From assembly GCA_958299035.1 (NCBI GenBank), contig CATQJL010000001.1, positions 54,238,333 through 54,302,332 of the forward strand: DNA of 64,000 nucleotides. The letters are read 5' to 3'. Below the pieces are notes generated by a model. The model was not told the origin of the DNA. It saw only the letters and a program-made list of their open reading frames with translations, and did no database searches. Each line of letters opens with the position of its first letter. Positions within the stretch are counted from its first letter, which is position 1. Shown here one piece after another: positions 16,476 through 28,212 of the stretch. The position numbers and the translations under genes were made by a program. This DNA is from Cylicocyclus nassatus (Eukaryota > Nematoda > Chromadorea > Rhabditida > Strongylidae).

Positions 16476-18749
16476 TGATCTATCTTGCTTTGTAAAAGAT
16501 TCAGGCTACCGATGCAAATTTTGTCACAGGATTTTCGAAGAGGTTCTTAGAAAGATTTTCGGTTTGTAATGACTTTATATGCTCACATCAATGCCACACG
16601 AGCAATCGCTTGCCCTAATAAATAAATCATTATTTGCACGTTCGATCAAATTTCGTACAGAACAATCATTATCTATTCAGAATTTGTTCTGTCGCCAAGA
16701 GTGACGTCTATGTTGTTATTGTCGTTTACTAGTTTGTTTACTTCCTGTTTCTTTGTTCTTGATAACAATCATTAGCAAGGAATTAGCACTAAACTCTCAT
16801 TTGTTCATTATTTCCGCACTGCTCATGCAACTGAGCACTTCAAGAAGAAGAAATGAATGAGTAATTCTTCAGTCGACATTCGAGAATGTTTTTTTCCAGT
16901 GAACACGTATCGTTTCAGCGCATGCGACGTTTGTTGTCAGTCCGTGCCACAACAATTCTCACAGCAGCGAAAACTAATAACAAGTTTTTTTCAAATTTTC
17001 AACTGTACTGTGGCAAATAGAAGTGATATATGGCCCTCGTTATTCGTCAGTCACAGATCACCGATTAGCCCTTTTGCCTCAAACAGAGTGCCAAAAAGGT
17101 TCAAAGGTCATATGCGACTAACCATTAAATACCTCGATCCTTCTTTTTTTAAGCTCCAGATTTCAGCCTTCTCCCTCTTCACATCTATTTTCTATCTGAT
17201 TGATCTACCTGACTTTTGTTATCATACTTTAATATAATTCATGAACTCAACTGTTCGTGATTAAGAAATCCTGCATGGATGTGCTTGTAGTTTCACAAAA
17301 GGTTTCTGTCATTTCCATGTTAAGAAACGGGTTTCAAAAAGAATATGTCTGCCATTTTTCTCTTACAATAAAAACACTGTATTCTTTTAATTGACAAGCT
17401 TTATTTTGAATAACAGCCCGTAGGCAACTTGGGGGTGAATTGGAGACTACTAGGTTAGCGTTTATAGTTGCCCGGGTGCCGGCACAATGCTGGCCGCGGA
17501 ACAGGACGCCGCGAGACGCCGGAAATTTCTTCTCGTTTGATTCCTGTAGCTATGAACAAGGAGATATGAAAAGCTCGAAAAGCATGCTTCATCGAGTCAT
17601 TTTGTGTTAGTGTGTGTACTACACTACACGGCACGCGCAACTTCACGACATGTAAGGTTGGAACTTGTCCATTCGATCTCTCCTTGTTTAATTGTCTCAT
17701 TAATTCAATTGGATATGCATCAATGAATAGTACATATTTCTACAGTTCTTTACGATAGAAGGTTTCAGAGGAGTTACTGGTACGCGCGCGCATCGTCGAT
17801 TGCCGCGCATAGTGCAATCTCAAATATTAGATTTGGTCTGCCTCTGGCACACAGGTAATGAACTTAGCACGCATTTCATCGCCTTGTACTTGAATTCGTA
17901 GTTGTGTTTGCCTTTCTCACGCCTTCGTACTGCCAATGTCACACATTATTGAAAGGAGTTTAGTTCCATGCGAAAAACACTTATCCGTGCGGTTTCAGAG
18001 TACAGCCAATTCTCCCACTCTTTGTGATAGATGTCACTGTAAATTACGTTGTAGATCCTACATTCCTCTGGGTGATAGAAATCTTAAAATAACTTCAAAG
18101 TATTTCCTCCACATAACCTTTAACATGATGCAATGTCCCCACAGCGCCCTTTTTAAAAGGACGCGTGAAATGACGCAGTTCTCTGTGACTGTAACCCAAT
18201 TGCTGGGATGAAACTGCAAAAACGAGGACAGCATGTGCAACGATACGTGGCATTGATGCTTTCGTTCTGTTATTCTTATATATGTGCACATCATCCTCGG
18301 GCTATTCTACAGTATCCTACAGTCTGTGTCCGAGGCGCAAAGTTACTTACAAGTTACTGTTCAAAAATATGCAAGCGACTTCTTCTCACTTTTCGGCCCG
18401 CGAAAGAATTAAGAAGCATCTCAAAAAAATTTTCGCATCGGAGAAGTATTTATGTCGCGCGTCCCCCTCCCCTCCCCCCCCCCCCCCCTGAAAGGAAATC
18501 GTGGGTACGCCATTGATGACGAGGCATTTTGCCAACCTGACACAGTGACTCCCGCCTGTGGCCGGATCCTAAATTCATTGAGATTCTTTCTGAGCCGTAT
18601 GATTGTTGGAAATGTAGAGCATGTCGCAGCTTATAAAATCCATATTTCGAATGCATGCCTATTGCAGTCTTATTGCAATTATTCAGCTGTCAAAAGCAAA
18701 TAAAGACGGACGGCTGGCCTCTAGCAGTTTAGTTCGATTATGCCTTTCA
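16476..18749. other. Intergenic stretch with a poly-C tract
   Basis: No gene recognised, although a 126-codon frame at 16857-17237 is open. A run of about 15 C lies near 18474-18488, next to CCCCCTCCCCTCC. Confidence 0.35.
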
Positions 18750-19273
18750 TTAACCCTTTCGGACCTGAGTTTTTGCGAGTGAGCCGAGAAGCCTCTCTCC
18801 TATTGTTTTTTACTTGTTACCATATGAATAACATTACAGCGGAGTTTGGAGTCTGCTCAACCTTATGAACTATTTCTTTTTGATTTTTCAATTTTTTGGT
18901 ATTCCGTTTATTTTGGATTTTCAAATCTCCCGCGATACATGTGGACCCGCAAACAGTTAACAGTTACATTTGCTCAGCATCGTACTAAAACATTATGATA
19001 ATATTATGAATATTTTTTGGCTAATAAACGAGATACTGAAACGGTGCTCAAGCCGGCGCAAATTATTGATTGGTTGAAATCCACTTGTTTACAGAAATGT
19101 ACATGCTATTCACAGAGAAGCAAATGAACACCCGGTCTCGAAGCTACATTTGGAAGGCAAAGGCTATATGAAGCGTTTGAGAGCAATGAGTAGTGAAATG
19201 ATGTTTTTGCGCCGGTACAGTAGATCTCTGAATTGATGGTGGCAATTGCCACCACCAGGTCCGAAAGGGTTAA
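18750..19273. mobile_element. piggyBac-like MITE
   Basis: It is flanked by TTAA at 18750-18753 and 19270-19273, with terminal inverted repeats CCCTTTCGGACCTG and its mirror. A TTAA target plus CCC-starting ends is the piggyBac pattern. The roughly 515-bp interior has no transposase frame, so it is non-autonomous. Confidence 0.75.
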
Positions 19274-21301
19274 CTTTCACATTCAAAGACTGCTTTGCTC
19301 ACAGTGTGTCCTAATTTGGAGAAACAGTTTTGTTGACTGCTCCAACCATTATATTCATATTCCCTTCTTAAAACCCAGATAATTCTGTAATCAGTGATAA
19401 TCGCACGATTGTTCGAAATTTTTTTCTGAATTCTTTGATAAGATAGATGCAAGCGTTAGTGGATGACGAACAATGGTTCTAAAAATAGTATGATCTGGTG
19501 AAATAGAGCAATACATGATACAAAAGAAGCAAAAAGCAAACAAATGTCATCTTGCACGACTGGTGCCATAGCAAGATGACATCTGCGCAGAAAATCTGTT
19601 CTGTGGATTGGAAATGGCCATTTTGCTAAGTCAAACAAGGTACGGGAGAAAGGAGGAGAGCTAATATAAAGACATCCATGAACATACCTGGACCAGCCCC
19701 TAGCACTACTGCTGAGACCGCTATATCGCATAATTAACAGCAAGACTTACCACGCAGACGACTCCCGAGTCAATCAAGTAGCTTGTAAGCATTCTATGGT
19801 ATTTATAACGATCACAGAAGTTGCAGCAGATTAACAAGGGGAAGGGACTATTTTCTGAGTAAGGAAGGATTGGAGCCTTTTTACGTGAAAGCACTGTTAT
19901 GAATATCTAGTGAATTTTCCAGTTGATATCCGCTTCACAGCATCACAACATCTGTGTGCGAAAAATAGCTATTTTTGAAAATGATGAAAAAGAGAAACCA
20001 ATAAAAATGACCTTCTCAAGTTCTGTACCCCAAAGCAATTTTTTTGCAAAAAGTTGCCGGCAACGCAATAATAATGATCATTCGTTGAATCTAGCAGGCT
20101 ATAACAGCTTTATATGCGCGCTGAATTAAGTAGAAATGTGAATATTCGCTCTAAATAAGCAGTTATATAAGAGTTGAGACTCGAAAATCAATTAGTAATC
20201 GTTGAAAAGAACTGCCCCAATTTACAGGCATTGCGCAAGATATGAATCGCAAGACGCTTGACCTTCAACAAAGCGTTAGTGGATAGTAAGCAATCAGATC
20301 GTGCCCTAATTAAGATTATGCAGTCGAGAACGTCAACAAACAAAAAGTTTCCCAACATGGCTTAGGTTATCTGCCTAAGAAGCATTTTTTTAGTTCATCA
20401 GACAACATTTCAAATCTATAACATAGACTTTCAGGCATTTCCCAGCTAATCAAACTAAGTTTGAAAAACCTTTGTAACGTGCCTGTTAGTGAAGACCGGG
20501 ACATTGTCGAAATTCACGTCAAGTCAGAGCTTTTGAACTAATGCCATACCATGTTTCGGACAGTATCTAGAAGTATCTAGAATGAACACTTGAAGCTCTC
20601 TGCTGATTCCCAGATTTGCAACACCTACAAACCCCGCAAAAGCACCATCAAAAGCCCCAGTCTCTTAACACACTCACGAAGAATTGGTCAATTCTCCCCT
20701 CCCCCCCCCCCCCGCTTCCTCCATCTTCCATTCTTTGCCCGCCGTGAAAGTGCAGTATGATCGCTCAGCAGTGTGTGACCGCCAACCGACAGCACATTTT
20801 TCACCCTAGCTCAATCGATTTTCCGATGAAAACTACGCTAACACACATAGCACGGGTGGGCATTTGGGTCGGATCAATAGTTTAGGGAATAAAAAGAAAA
20901 CAACTTGATCCAATAATTAGTGTTACGATGAGCTGACGGCAGTCGTTGCTTACATGTCCTCGCAAGCCACGCACTCAGTTAGTTCAACCTTTTTGGGCTT
21001 TAGAACAGGCTCTCTTAGAAGGAGGAAGTTCCACACCTCAAAACACGGGTTCCGCGCAGCCGAGTGGACGCAAAGAAGTGAGCACAGCGTCAGAAAACGC
21101 CGATCGTCGCAAAACGCCGATTGCGAGCCGTTCGACAGCAGCCAGCGCATTCTTTTGCGTCTGCGCCTCCTAGGGCATCGTTTTGCGCCGCGCACTCTCT
21201 GCGCGGACTCTTCCTCTCTTTCCAACGACGCTCTGCGTCACGCACTCTCAGCCACGCCCCACCTCGGTGGCGCGCCGCTACTGGCCATTTCGCGCAATTG
21301 A

Positions 21302-21320
21302 CCAATCACAGCCTGCCGCC
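21302..21320 (+). promoter_or_regulatory. ER-stress-element-like CCAAT-N9-CCGCC
   Basis: CCAAT at 21302-21306, nine bases, then CCGCC at 21316-21320. The vertebrate ERSE consensus is CCAAT-N9-CCACG, so spacing is exact but the second half differs at two positions. It lies about 380 bp upstream of the calreticulin start codon. Chance is possible. Confidence 0.25.
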
Positions 21321-21660
21321 TGTGCTGACGACTGCTATCACGCCAACTCGACAGCATATATGCCTAGTGGCGGACGCGCGTGCACCTCATTTCGGTTACT
21401 AATCAACTCATTCAGCACTCCTTGAACTTTCTAACCCATCAATAGTGTGCAACCTACTCATGCAGTTGTTTTTGCCCTAATCGGACTCTTGAAAATGGTC
21501 CACAGCACGACCTCGACCTATATACGAATTCCGTCTCGCATTTTCCAGACGTTTGTTCCATTTCCGAAGCGTTTACGTTCTACCGTTGACCATCACAAAT
21601 GTTTACTATTTATGTGGATGATTTGACATGGTAATATGCATACAGTGCTCTCTTAAATCG

Positions 21661-21669
21661 CTTTTTCAG
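21661..21669 (+). promoter_or_regulatory. Probable spliced-leader acceptor of calreticulin
   Basis: CTTTTTCAG ends at 21669, 28 bp before the start codon at 21698, and no upstream coding exon is visible. This is the placement and sequence expected for SL trans-splicing in nematodes. Confidence 0.55.
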
Positions 21670-21697
21670 CACTTGGCGAAACGAAATCTTCCCGGAA

Positions 21698-24153
21698 ATG
21701 AGGAGCTTGGTCGCACTGCTCCCGATCATCTGCTTTGTAGCAGCAGAGGTCTACTTCAAGGAGGAGTTCTTAGGTATAGTGTTGTTTTTTTGGCGAAGCT
21801 TTCCATTTGCTGAACTGCGTTGCAATAGGAGCTATTTAGCTAAGTTCTGTAGGGACATAAAATATAGTGAGCAGATGAGCATCAAGTGTCGATGGATGGC
21901 ATGCTCGCATTTTTTAGTCTTGGAGTTTCTTATCCTGGAACTTTGTACCTGATCATGTCCAAACATTCTCATATTCAGTTTATAACGCAAGTGCAGCCAT
22001 CTTGTTTTTTGGGAGTTTGCTTCATCTTTATTTTTAATTTTATGAGTATTGCTGAAAACGGTAACGAGGTAGGGGTAAAAAATCAACGACTCGAGCCCTA
22101 ACCGAGCAGCAGTCATCGAAGATTCGTTGCTAATATGATACAAAGATCTCTCTCCTGCAGCACGAAGCTTTGAAAAGAGCAAAAGGCGATAATAAGGATT
22201 AGTGCTACTAACCTGGAACAATATCTTTTGTTGGCAGACTAAACAATAAATGTTGTCCGGGTTACACTGTCATTTTTTCCCTGTCGTATGGCGTATATTG
22301 TGGGGGTTACATATTTCCGAAATGACTAAAGACTAGTACAGCTTACATTCAGTCAAATCAATATGTGACACTCCGTCAGCATCAAGAATGTGGAGAGCAC
22401 TGCTAGTGATCAGAAATGTTTGGTAAAAACTCATAGACTAAATGAACAGAGAGGCTCCCCTTCTCACTGAATCACGGAACGTGATGACGTAAGCTAGTTT
22501 TGTGAAAATCTCAGTAGTCGCTTAATGTTGATTGGTACGGAATCACTGCATCTTTCATCATACCATGCTATCTGGATTGCTCAGTAATCTCTTCCTGTTT
22601 GTAGTAGAGTCTGTCTAGAATCAGCATCTGTGTCTTGTATTATCAACAAAGCTGTTCAGATGACTCTTGGGAGGAAAGATGGGTGCAGTCAAAGCATAAG
22701 GATGATTATGGAGAGTTCAAATTGTCTGCTGGTAAATACTTTGATGACGAGAAGCGAGACCAAGGAATAAAGACTAGCCAGGATGCAAAATTCTACTCCC
22801 GTGCAGCCAAGTTCCCCAAAGTAATATACTGTTTATTACTTGGCTGATGATTTCAATCTTGATGCATTTATTCAGCCTTTCACGAACAAGGGCAAGACTG
22901 TTGTTATACAGTTCACGGTTAAGCACGAACAAGGAATTGATTGCGGCGGCGGCTACGTCAAGGTATGCTTTCGTTTTTTTCCAAAGACATCATTTGTATC
23001 ATATGTGCAAGCCAGACGTGGAATGACATACAATGCAATTAGTTTATATTACCGTTATGTTGTCCTCAAGTGTACTGTTTCTTGCAATGGGCTCTTTTAT
23101 TTCTGGTGTTGAGGCACTGAAAAGCAATTGAGATAATAACGACTTTATGTTTAGGTAATGAGCTCGGATGTTGATCTTACCGATTTCCATGGTGAGACTC
23201 CATACAATGTAATGTTTGGTCCCGATATCTGCGGTCCGACAAAGAAGGTTCATGCCATCCTCAGCTACAAGGGAAAGAATCACCTCATCAAAAAAGATAT
23301 CCGATGCAAGGTGCGTTTTTGGTGGGAAACTTGAGGTCCATATATCCAGATTCGTGATGCATTTGTATATTATAGGATGACGAACTTACCCATCTGTACA
23401 CCATGATACTGAATGCTGACAACACTTACGAAGTGCAAATTGATGGCGAGAAAGTCGAGAGTGGAGAACTCGAGGCAGACTGGGACCTCCTTCCAGCCAA
23501 GAAAATCAAGGATCCCGATGCGAAAAAACCCGAAGACTGGGATGAGAGAGAATACATCGATGATGCTGAGGACAAGAAGGTAAGGAGATGCGCCATGATT
23601 ATTCTAATTACGATTTCAACCATTCCAGCCAGAAGACTGGGACAAGCCAGAGCACATCCCTGACCCAGATGCAAAGAAGCCCGACGATTGGGATGATGAA
23701 ATGGATGGAGAATGGGAGCCCCCCATGATCGATAACCCTGAGTACAAGGGAGAGTGGAAGCCGAAGCAGATCAAAAATCCCGCCTACAAAGGAAAATGGA
23801 TTCATCCTGAAATCGACAACCCAGAGTACACTCCTGATGATGAGCTCTACCTGTACAAAGATTGGGGAGCAATCGGTTTCGACCTTTGGCAAGTAAAATC
23901 TGGCACAATCTTTGACAACATAATTGTTACCGACTCCGTCGAAGAGGCTAAGGCTCATGCGGCAGAGACATTCGAGAAGTTGAAGACGGTCGAAAAGGAG
24001 AAGAAGGAGAAAGCCGACGAGGAAGAGAGGAAGAAGTTGGAAGAGGAAGCCAAGAAGAGAGAGGAAGAAGAGAAGAAAAAGAAGGAGGAGAAGGAAGAAG
24101 AAGAGAAAGAAGAGGAAGAAGAAAAGGCGGAAGAAGCTCACGAAGAATTATAA
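21698..24153 (+). CDS. crt-1: Calreticulin, ER lectin chaperone
   Basis: Calreticulin is a calcium-binding lectin chaperone of the ER lumen that folds monoglucosylated glycoproteins and buffers calcium. Six coding exons, all phase-consistent: 21698-21773, 22660-22820, 22876-22962, 23155-23310, 23376-23579, 23629-24153, giving 402 aa. Residues 1-16 form a signal peptide (cut before EVYFKEEF). The globular N domain carries KHEQGIDCGGGYVK and MFGPDICGPTKKVHAI, both signature blocks of the family. The P domain has the repeated DPDAKKPEDWDE and GEWEPPMIDNPEYKGEW units. The C domain returns to IGFDLWQVKSGTIFDN, then a long Lys/Glu-rich tail ends in HEEL, a variant of the usual ER-retrieval HDEL/KDEL. 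Length and layout are normal and no break is seen. Near identity to C. elegans CRT-1 is from recall of the family. Confidence 0.97.
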
Positions 24154-24373
24154 ATTTTGCCAAGCTCCGTTGTTTCGGGTCGGGTGACCACTTTCACGAT
24201 TTGTGGATTCTGGTCTCATTTCTAGCCCTTTTTGTTTGAGTTGTTGTTTTTTATTGATTATTATCATGTTTTGCTTCACCAATTCATAAGGTGTCGTGGT
24301 TGGGTTTGTTTTTATATGAGAGTATCTCGACACCCTGCCTCGTACTGCTTTCTCATTGGTTGAAATGTGTTAT

Positions 24374-24379
24374 AATAAA
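24374..24379 (+). terminator. Polyadenylation signal of calreticulin
   Basis: AATAAA about 220 bp after the calreticulin stop codon, followed by a T-rich stretch. It is the first canonical signal downstream. Confidence 0.6.
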
Positions 24380-27135
24380 TTATTTATATGTACTAGAAAT
24401 TTGAATACCGCCTTGCACTCCCTTTCTAATTTTTTTTTGATTTGTTGTGCACTATAGCAGTTGATTGTGTTCGAGAGCAAGAATACATTATCTCAAAGGT
24501 TTGTTGACTCTATCAGTTAAGATTTCCATTTTTGAGTTTGCTTTACGCTTTTCTAAAGGTATATTGTAGTCCAGCTTCTTTTCTAGAAGTTAGATTAGGA
24601 GCATTTTCGTGCCTACCGAGTAGTTGATGAATGTTTGAACGTTGAGAACGAGATGTGACAAGTCGTACAATAATGATACGAGAAAGTCTTTCCTCTCAAA
24701 TTCAAAACAGTTTCTTTACATCTATAATATATGGCGGCATGAGTTGTGCATGTTAATATGTTTCGTAAGACCCACGCAGCATATGCAGACATATGATACT
24801 CGTTGATCAACGGTTAACGGATTGTCGAGAGTTTTGTAAATGCAGGCTGCTACTTCACTACGCTTACATATACATCGTAAAAATGTTTCCCTTCAGTCAG
24901 TCTCCGCGAAGTATCGCTTTTTCCTGCTTCCAGTATGCAAAACTCGTAGAAAAACAGCAACCTGAGTACCCTTTCGACCCCTCTGAAACTCGCTTTGGAG
25001 CTCAAATGTATGGCCTAGAGAGCGAAGCTGTATCGTTTTTCGCGCAATCCTCGAGAAAAGGTCAAAATGTAGACGTCTGCCCGATGATGAAAATCAGTTC
25101 AACAGATATCTCGAAGAAGTGAGAAAGCCACTCGCAAGAAACTTCGTCGTCATCGTTCTGCAGCTGGGTTCAATCGTTCGGGCCAAGTCATTGAGCTGGA
25201 AAGCTGTTCAGTGCTATATGACGGTTGGATAGCGGCGCTATCAAAAGCTCCTTGTAAAGGCACTGCAAGACAAAGGCGCAAAAGCGGTACTAGTTGAACG
25301 GGCGCGACGGTGACGCGCGCGTATCCTCATCGTTGTAAATCCGGCAGTCATGCGCTCTGCAGCTAATAAAGCCGCGTTCGCGTCAAAGATATTGCGCCTT
25401 CGTTATGCAGCAGCGTATAGGGATTACAGAGGTATAGGTCATTTATAAAACCGTGACGACGGATTTGACTGCGGCCACTTATGGATGTCCTACCACCCTC
25501 TTAATGGTAGATACCATCTAAAATGATAACTGAGCCTTGGACGTCCACAAAAACACCTTCTAACGCACATATTTATCTTTATTGCACCAAAACAAGATCA
25601 ATGTCAATAACCCGGAAAACAACACCAATAGAACAAACAAGAGCAAGGAGATCTGAGCCCATAGACGAGGTGACAATCCACGAACTACGATAATATTTAC
25701 GTTTGTGTGTGTGTCTTGTCTGGATCTCTGTCTGTCACGACATTCATAGAGCGCGTTCCTGCCAACGTAATGAGCCCAAATTTTGCATAGCGCATGCTAC
25801 CAGCTTGAAGGTTTACCACATAAAAGCACTTGAGTGGGTCCCTCGAAGACTGCGCTTCACACAGTTCCACTTTGCTTGCGGTTAGTAAAAATGGGTCCAT
25901 AGGTCCATAGTACCACTTTCTGCGTTATGATATGTTTGACAAGCTACAGTGCAAGCCGTAGACTTTAGCTCAAAAAGAAATCAAAAGTTCATTACTTTAC
26001 GAAACGGCGCCAAAACGAATTAGTTGCTAAACGGCCAAGCTAAGATTTTCTAGGCACTTGTGAAGATTTCTGCATATAGATGTAGCTCACGGTGATTATT
26101 GTCCTTATGGCCAATACTAAGCCAAAAAAAATTTCAAAAACCGTCTCAAATGCTATTGCTCTTCTGTAAAAAGTTTTAACCACGCGGAATTACCGATCCT
26201 ACAGGAAACCTTTCGAAATGAATAGTTGTTTATAAGTCATTCGTGATGAACGCCACTGGGTGAGTTTCAAGGCCATCGATTTGCGAGTATAGGGTAGAAG
26301 ACGAGCAGAAGACGTGGATGATAGAGGCAGTGGGAGCCTCTGCGAAACAGAGGTGACGCACTGATTATACTGTAATCTATCAAAGTATCATTATGTCAGA
26401 CGCCTTGCAATACTTATGAAGACGATGAGATGGCTATAGTCCACTGCACGAAATCGCCCAGGTCGCTCTAGGCTAACTCACGCGAGCGGCCTGCAGCGTG
26501 GCTGCCTAACATGGGCGCTATGATGACTCATGCGCGCGAATGCCAATGTCAGCCCGCAAGAGACAAGTTCGCGGGCGTTCAGTCCGGGCGATTCCGTGCA
26601 GTCAACTAGGGAGACGGTCAAATGGCACGTATTGATCGATTGTCGCTAATTAGAACGAAGCAAGAAGAAAGTGCAAAATTAATTTAATACTTTCGGATTC
26701 CGACTAATGATCCTCCATTGCACTTTCTGATATGATGGCAAAGCATTTGGACTTTGAAAACCTTGATTATGTAGAGTACCATTCTCTTCTGGCAATGACA
26801 GAAGGAGATTCTTTACAAACAGAGTCAGCGGCGATCTTGATAAATTGATGAGGAAGGGTATGCTCCCTTTCAAATTGTCTCAGTTCAAAATAGTGCTTGA
26901 GAACTATCTTCGTTCGCCATAGTTCCTTCATACAATTGATAGGCCTCTCTGATTTGTCGTGTTGATTTGTGTGATTCGTTCTGATTTGTTGTGTTGATTT
27001 GTTTTGTTGATTATACTTCATGTTTTGTTGAATGTAATATGCATAGGTATTCCCTACGCAATAAATAAAAATAAAAAAATGACGACTACCAGAACGCGCT
27101 TTCGACATACACCCAGTCAACTATACCTAGTACTT
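24380..27135. other. Intergenic stretch, no gene recognised
   Basis: A 109-codon frame (24793-25122) and several shorter ones are open but show no domain. The run around 26936-27010 is an imperfect repeat of TGATTTGTTGTG-type words. No splice-linked gene is evident. Confidence 0.35.
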
Positions 27136-27395
27136 TAGTTAGAGAATATTCGTGTTCGAATAATTTGTTCGAAATATTCGACTATTCGAATATTCGAATA
27201 GTCGAATAAATGAAAAAGGCCTATATTCGAATAATTCGTTCATTCGATGATTTGGAAAAATGAGTTATTCGAATATTCGTTTATTCGAGGATTTTTAAAA
27301 GAGAGTTGATCGAATATTTGAATATTTGAGACAACTTGAAAAGCAGTCATTCAATCATTCGAATATTTAAGAACATTCATTCGAACATTCCATGT
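27136..27395. repeat. ATTCGAATA-rich self-complementary repeat, copy 1
   Basis: Dense overlapping ATTCGAATATTCG words, each its own reverse complement, over about 250 bp, starting with TTAGTTAGAGAATATTCG. The matching field at 40572-40876 ends with AATATTCGGTTCTAACTATAG, the mirror of this start. The two are therefore members of one foldback family. Confidence 0.6.
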
Positions 27396-27667
27396 CAAAA
27401 AAAAGTTGCAGCTGTTCTACACTGAGTACAAGTATGTCCCGATCGGTCAATCACACAAATCTTATATATAAAGCTGATTGTCTGTTTGTCTGTATGTCTG
27501 TATGTCTGTATGTCTGTATGTCTGTATGTATGTACGTATGTTCCGAATAGAAAATTCCATTTCTGAACCGATCCGGACCAAACTTGGCACACATACACTT
27601 CGGGCCCCGGCGCGTGTCATAGGCTACTTTTCGTCATCGATCGATATCGATTTTATCGATCTTTATC

Positions 27668-28159
27668 TGTGCCGATAGAATCGGCACCTCTTTCACCTCC
27701 TCTGATGATTACCATGAAGGTCATGCATAAGCATGACCTGCTGTGATATGAGCACCGTCACTGCCCAAAATATGTTAACTTACTTTGCCACGCCTACAGT
27801 CTGCTCCAATCCTAACCAGGCCAAAATTGGCTTGGCGGGAGTGCGCGTCGCGAGGGTTTCGCGCCACTCCTGCGTCTAGCTAGTCTGCTCTCTCCTCAAT
27901 CTCTTCGCTCTCCGCGACAGCGCGCGTATGCAGCGCAAGCCCCCAGTGCTGCGAGCGCGCAAATTCAGCCGAGGGTTCGGCCTGGTCCCGATTGGGGCAG
28001 ACTGTATAATCGACAGCATTCTACTACTGCACTAATACGTGCACGTCGTCTGTTCATAAATCTACATCACATGTGTTCTGTATAACATTGGAGTCAATTA
28101 CTCCCAATCAGGCGCTAATTCGCCTCGGGCCACAATACTGCCAAGGAACCACCGATACA
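27668..28159 (+). repeat. 5' LTR of the short element, MITE-interrupted
   Basis: The LTR opens with a perfect hairpin GTGCCGAT-AGA-ATCGGCAC and has a second one, AGGTCATGC-ATAA-GCATGACCT. It is split at CACGCCTA/TAATCG by the MITE. The downstream LTR shows the same point uninterrupted. Confidence 0.88.
27797..28004. mobile_element. TA-target CAGTCTG MITE inside the 5' LTR
   Basis: A 208-bp insert with terminal inverted repeats CAGTCTGCTCCAATC and GATTGGGGCAGACTG, flanked by TA on both sides. The partner LTR at 29292-29573 is the exact empty site (GCCTATAATCG), which fixes both ends and the TA duplication. TA target and CAGT ends point to a Tc1/mariner-type source. Confidence 0.9.
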
Positions 28160-28161
28160 TT

Positions 28162-28173
28162 TGGTGCATCGGC
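28162..28173 (+). other. tRNA-Gly primer-binding site of the short element
   Basis: TGGTGCATCGGC is complementary to the last 12 bases (with CCA) of eukaryotic tRNA-Gly(GCC). It lies two bases after the 5' LTR, the position where reverse transcription starts. Confidence 0.75.
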
Positions 28174-28212
28174 TAAATCAGTAAGGCCGATAATATTCTA
28201 CTTCGCTGCAAA

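Larger units (their letters stand above)
19274..21669. other. Intergenic region upstream of calreticulin
   Basis: No gene recognised. A run of about 13 C lies near 20701-20713. From about 20950 to 21420 the sequence becomes GC-rich and open in several frames at once on both strands, which is compositional rather than coding evidence. The last few hundred bases are the likely calreticulin promoter. Confidence 0.4.

Noticed and set aside
16857..17237. 126-codon frame as a gene
   Set aside because: No domain, no acceptor or donor in suitable places, and composition rich in Phe/Ser as expected from AT-rich non-coding DNA.
21090..21425. Several overlapping frames of 70-115 codons on both strands upstream of calreticulin
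   Set aside because: All three frames on each strand are open together because the sequence is GC-rich; no domain, splice context or consistent codon use.
23608..24163. Antisense frame of 177 codons opposite calreticulin exon 6
   Set aside because: It is the mirror of the Glu/Lys-rich tail (Leu/Phe-rich); a shadow of the real exon.
27478..27540. CRISPR-like regular repeat (also 36355-36420, 46053-46110, 47885-47930)
   Set aside because: A plain (TGTCTGTA)n microsatellite at Helitron 5' ends in a eukaryotic genome; no unique spacers.
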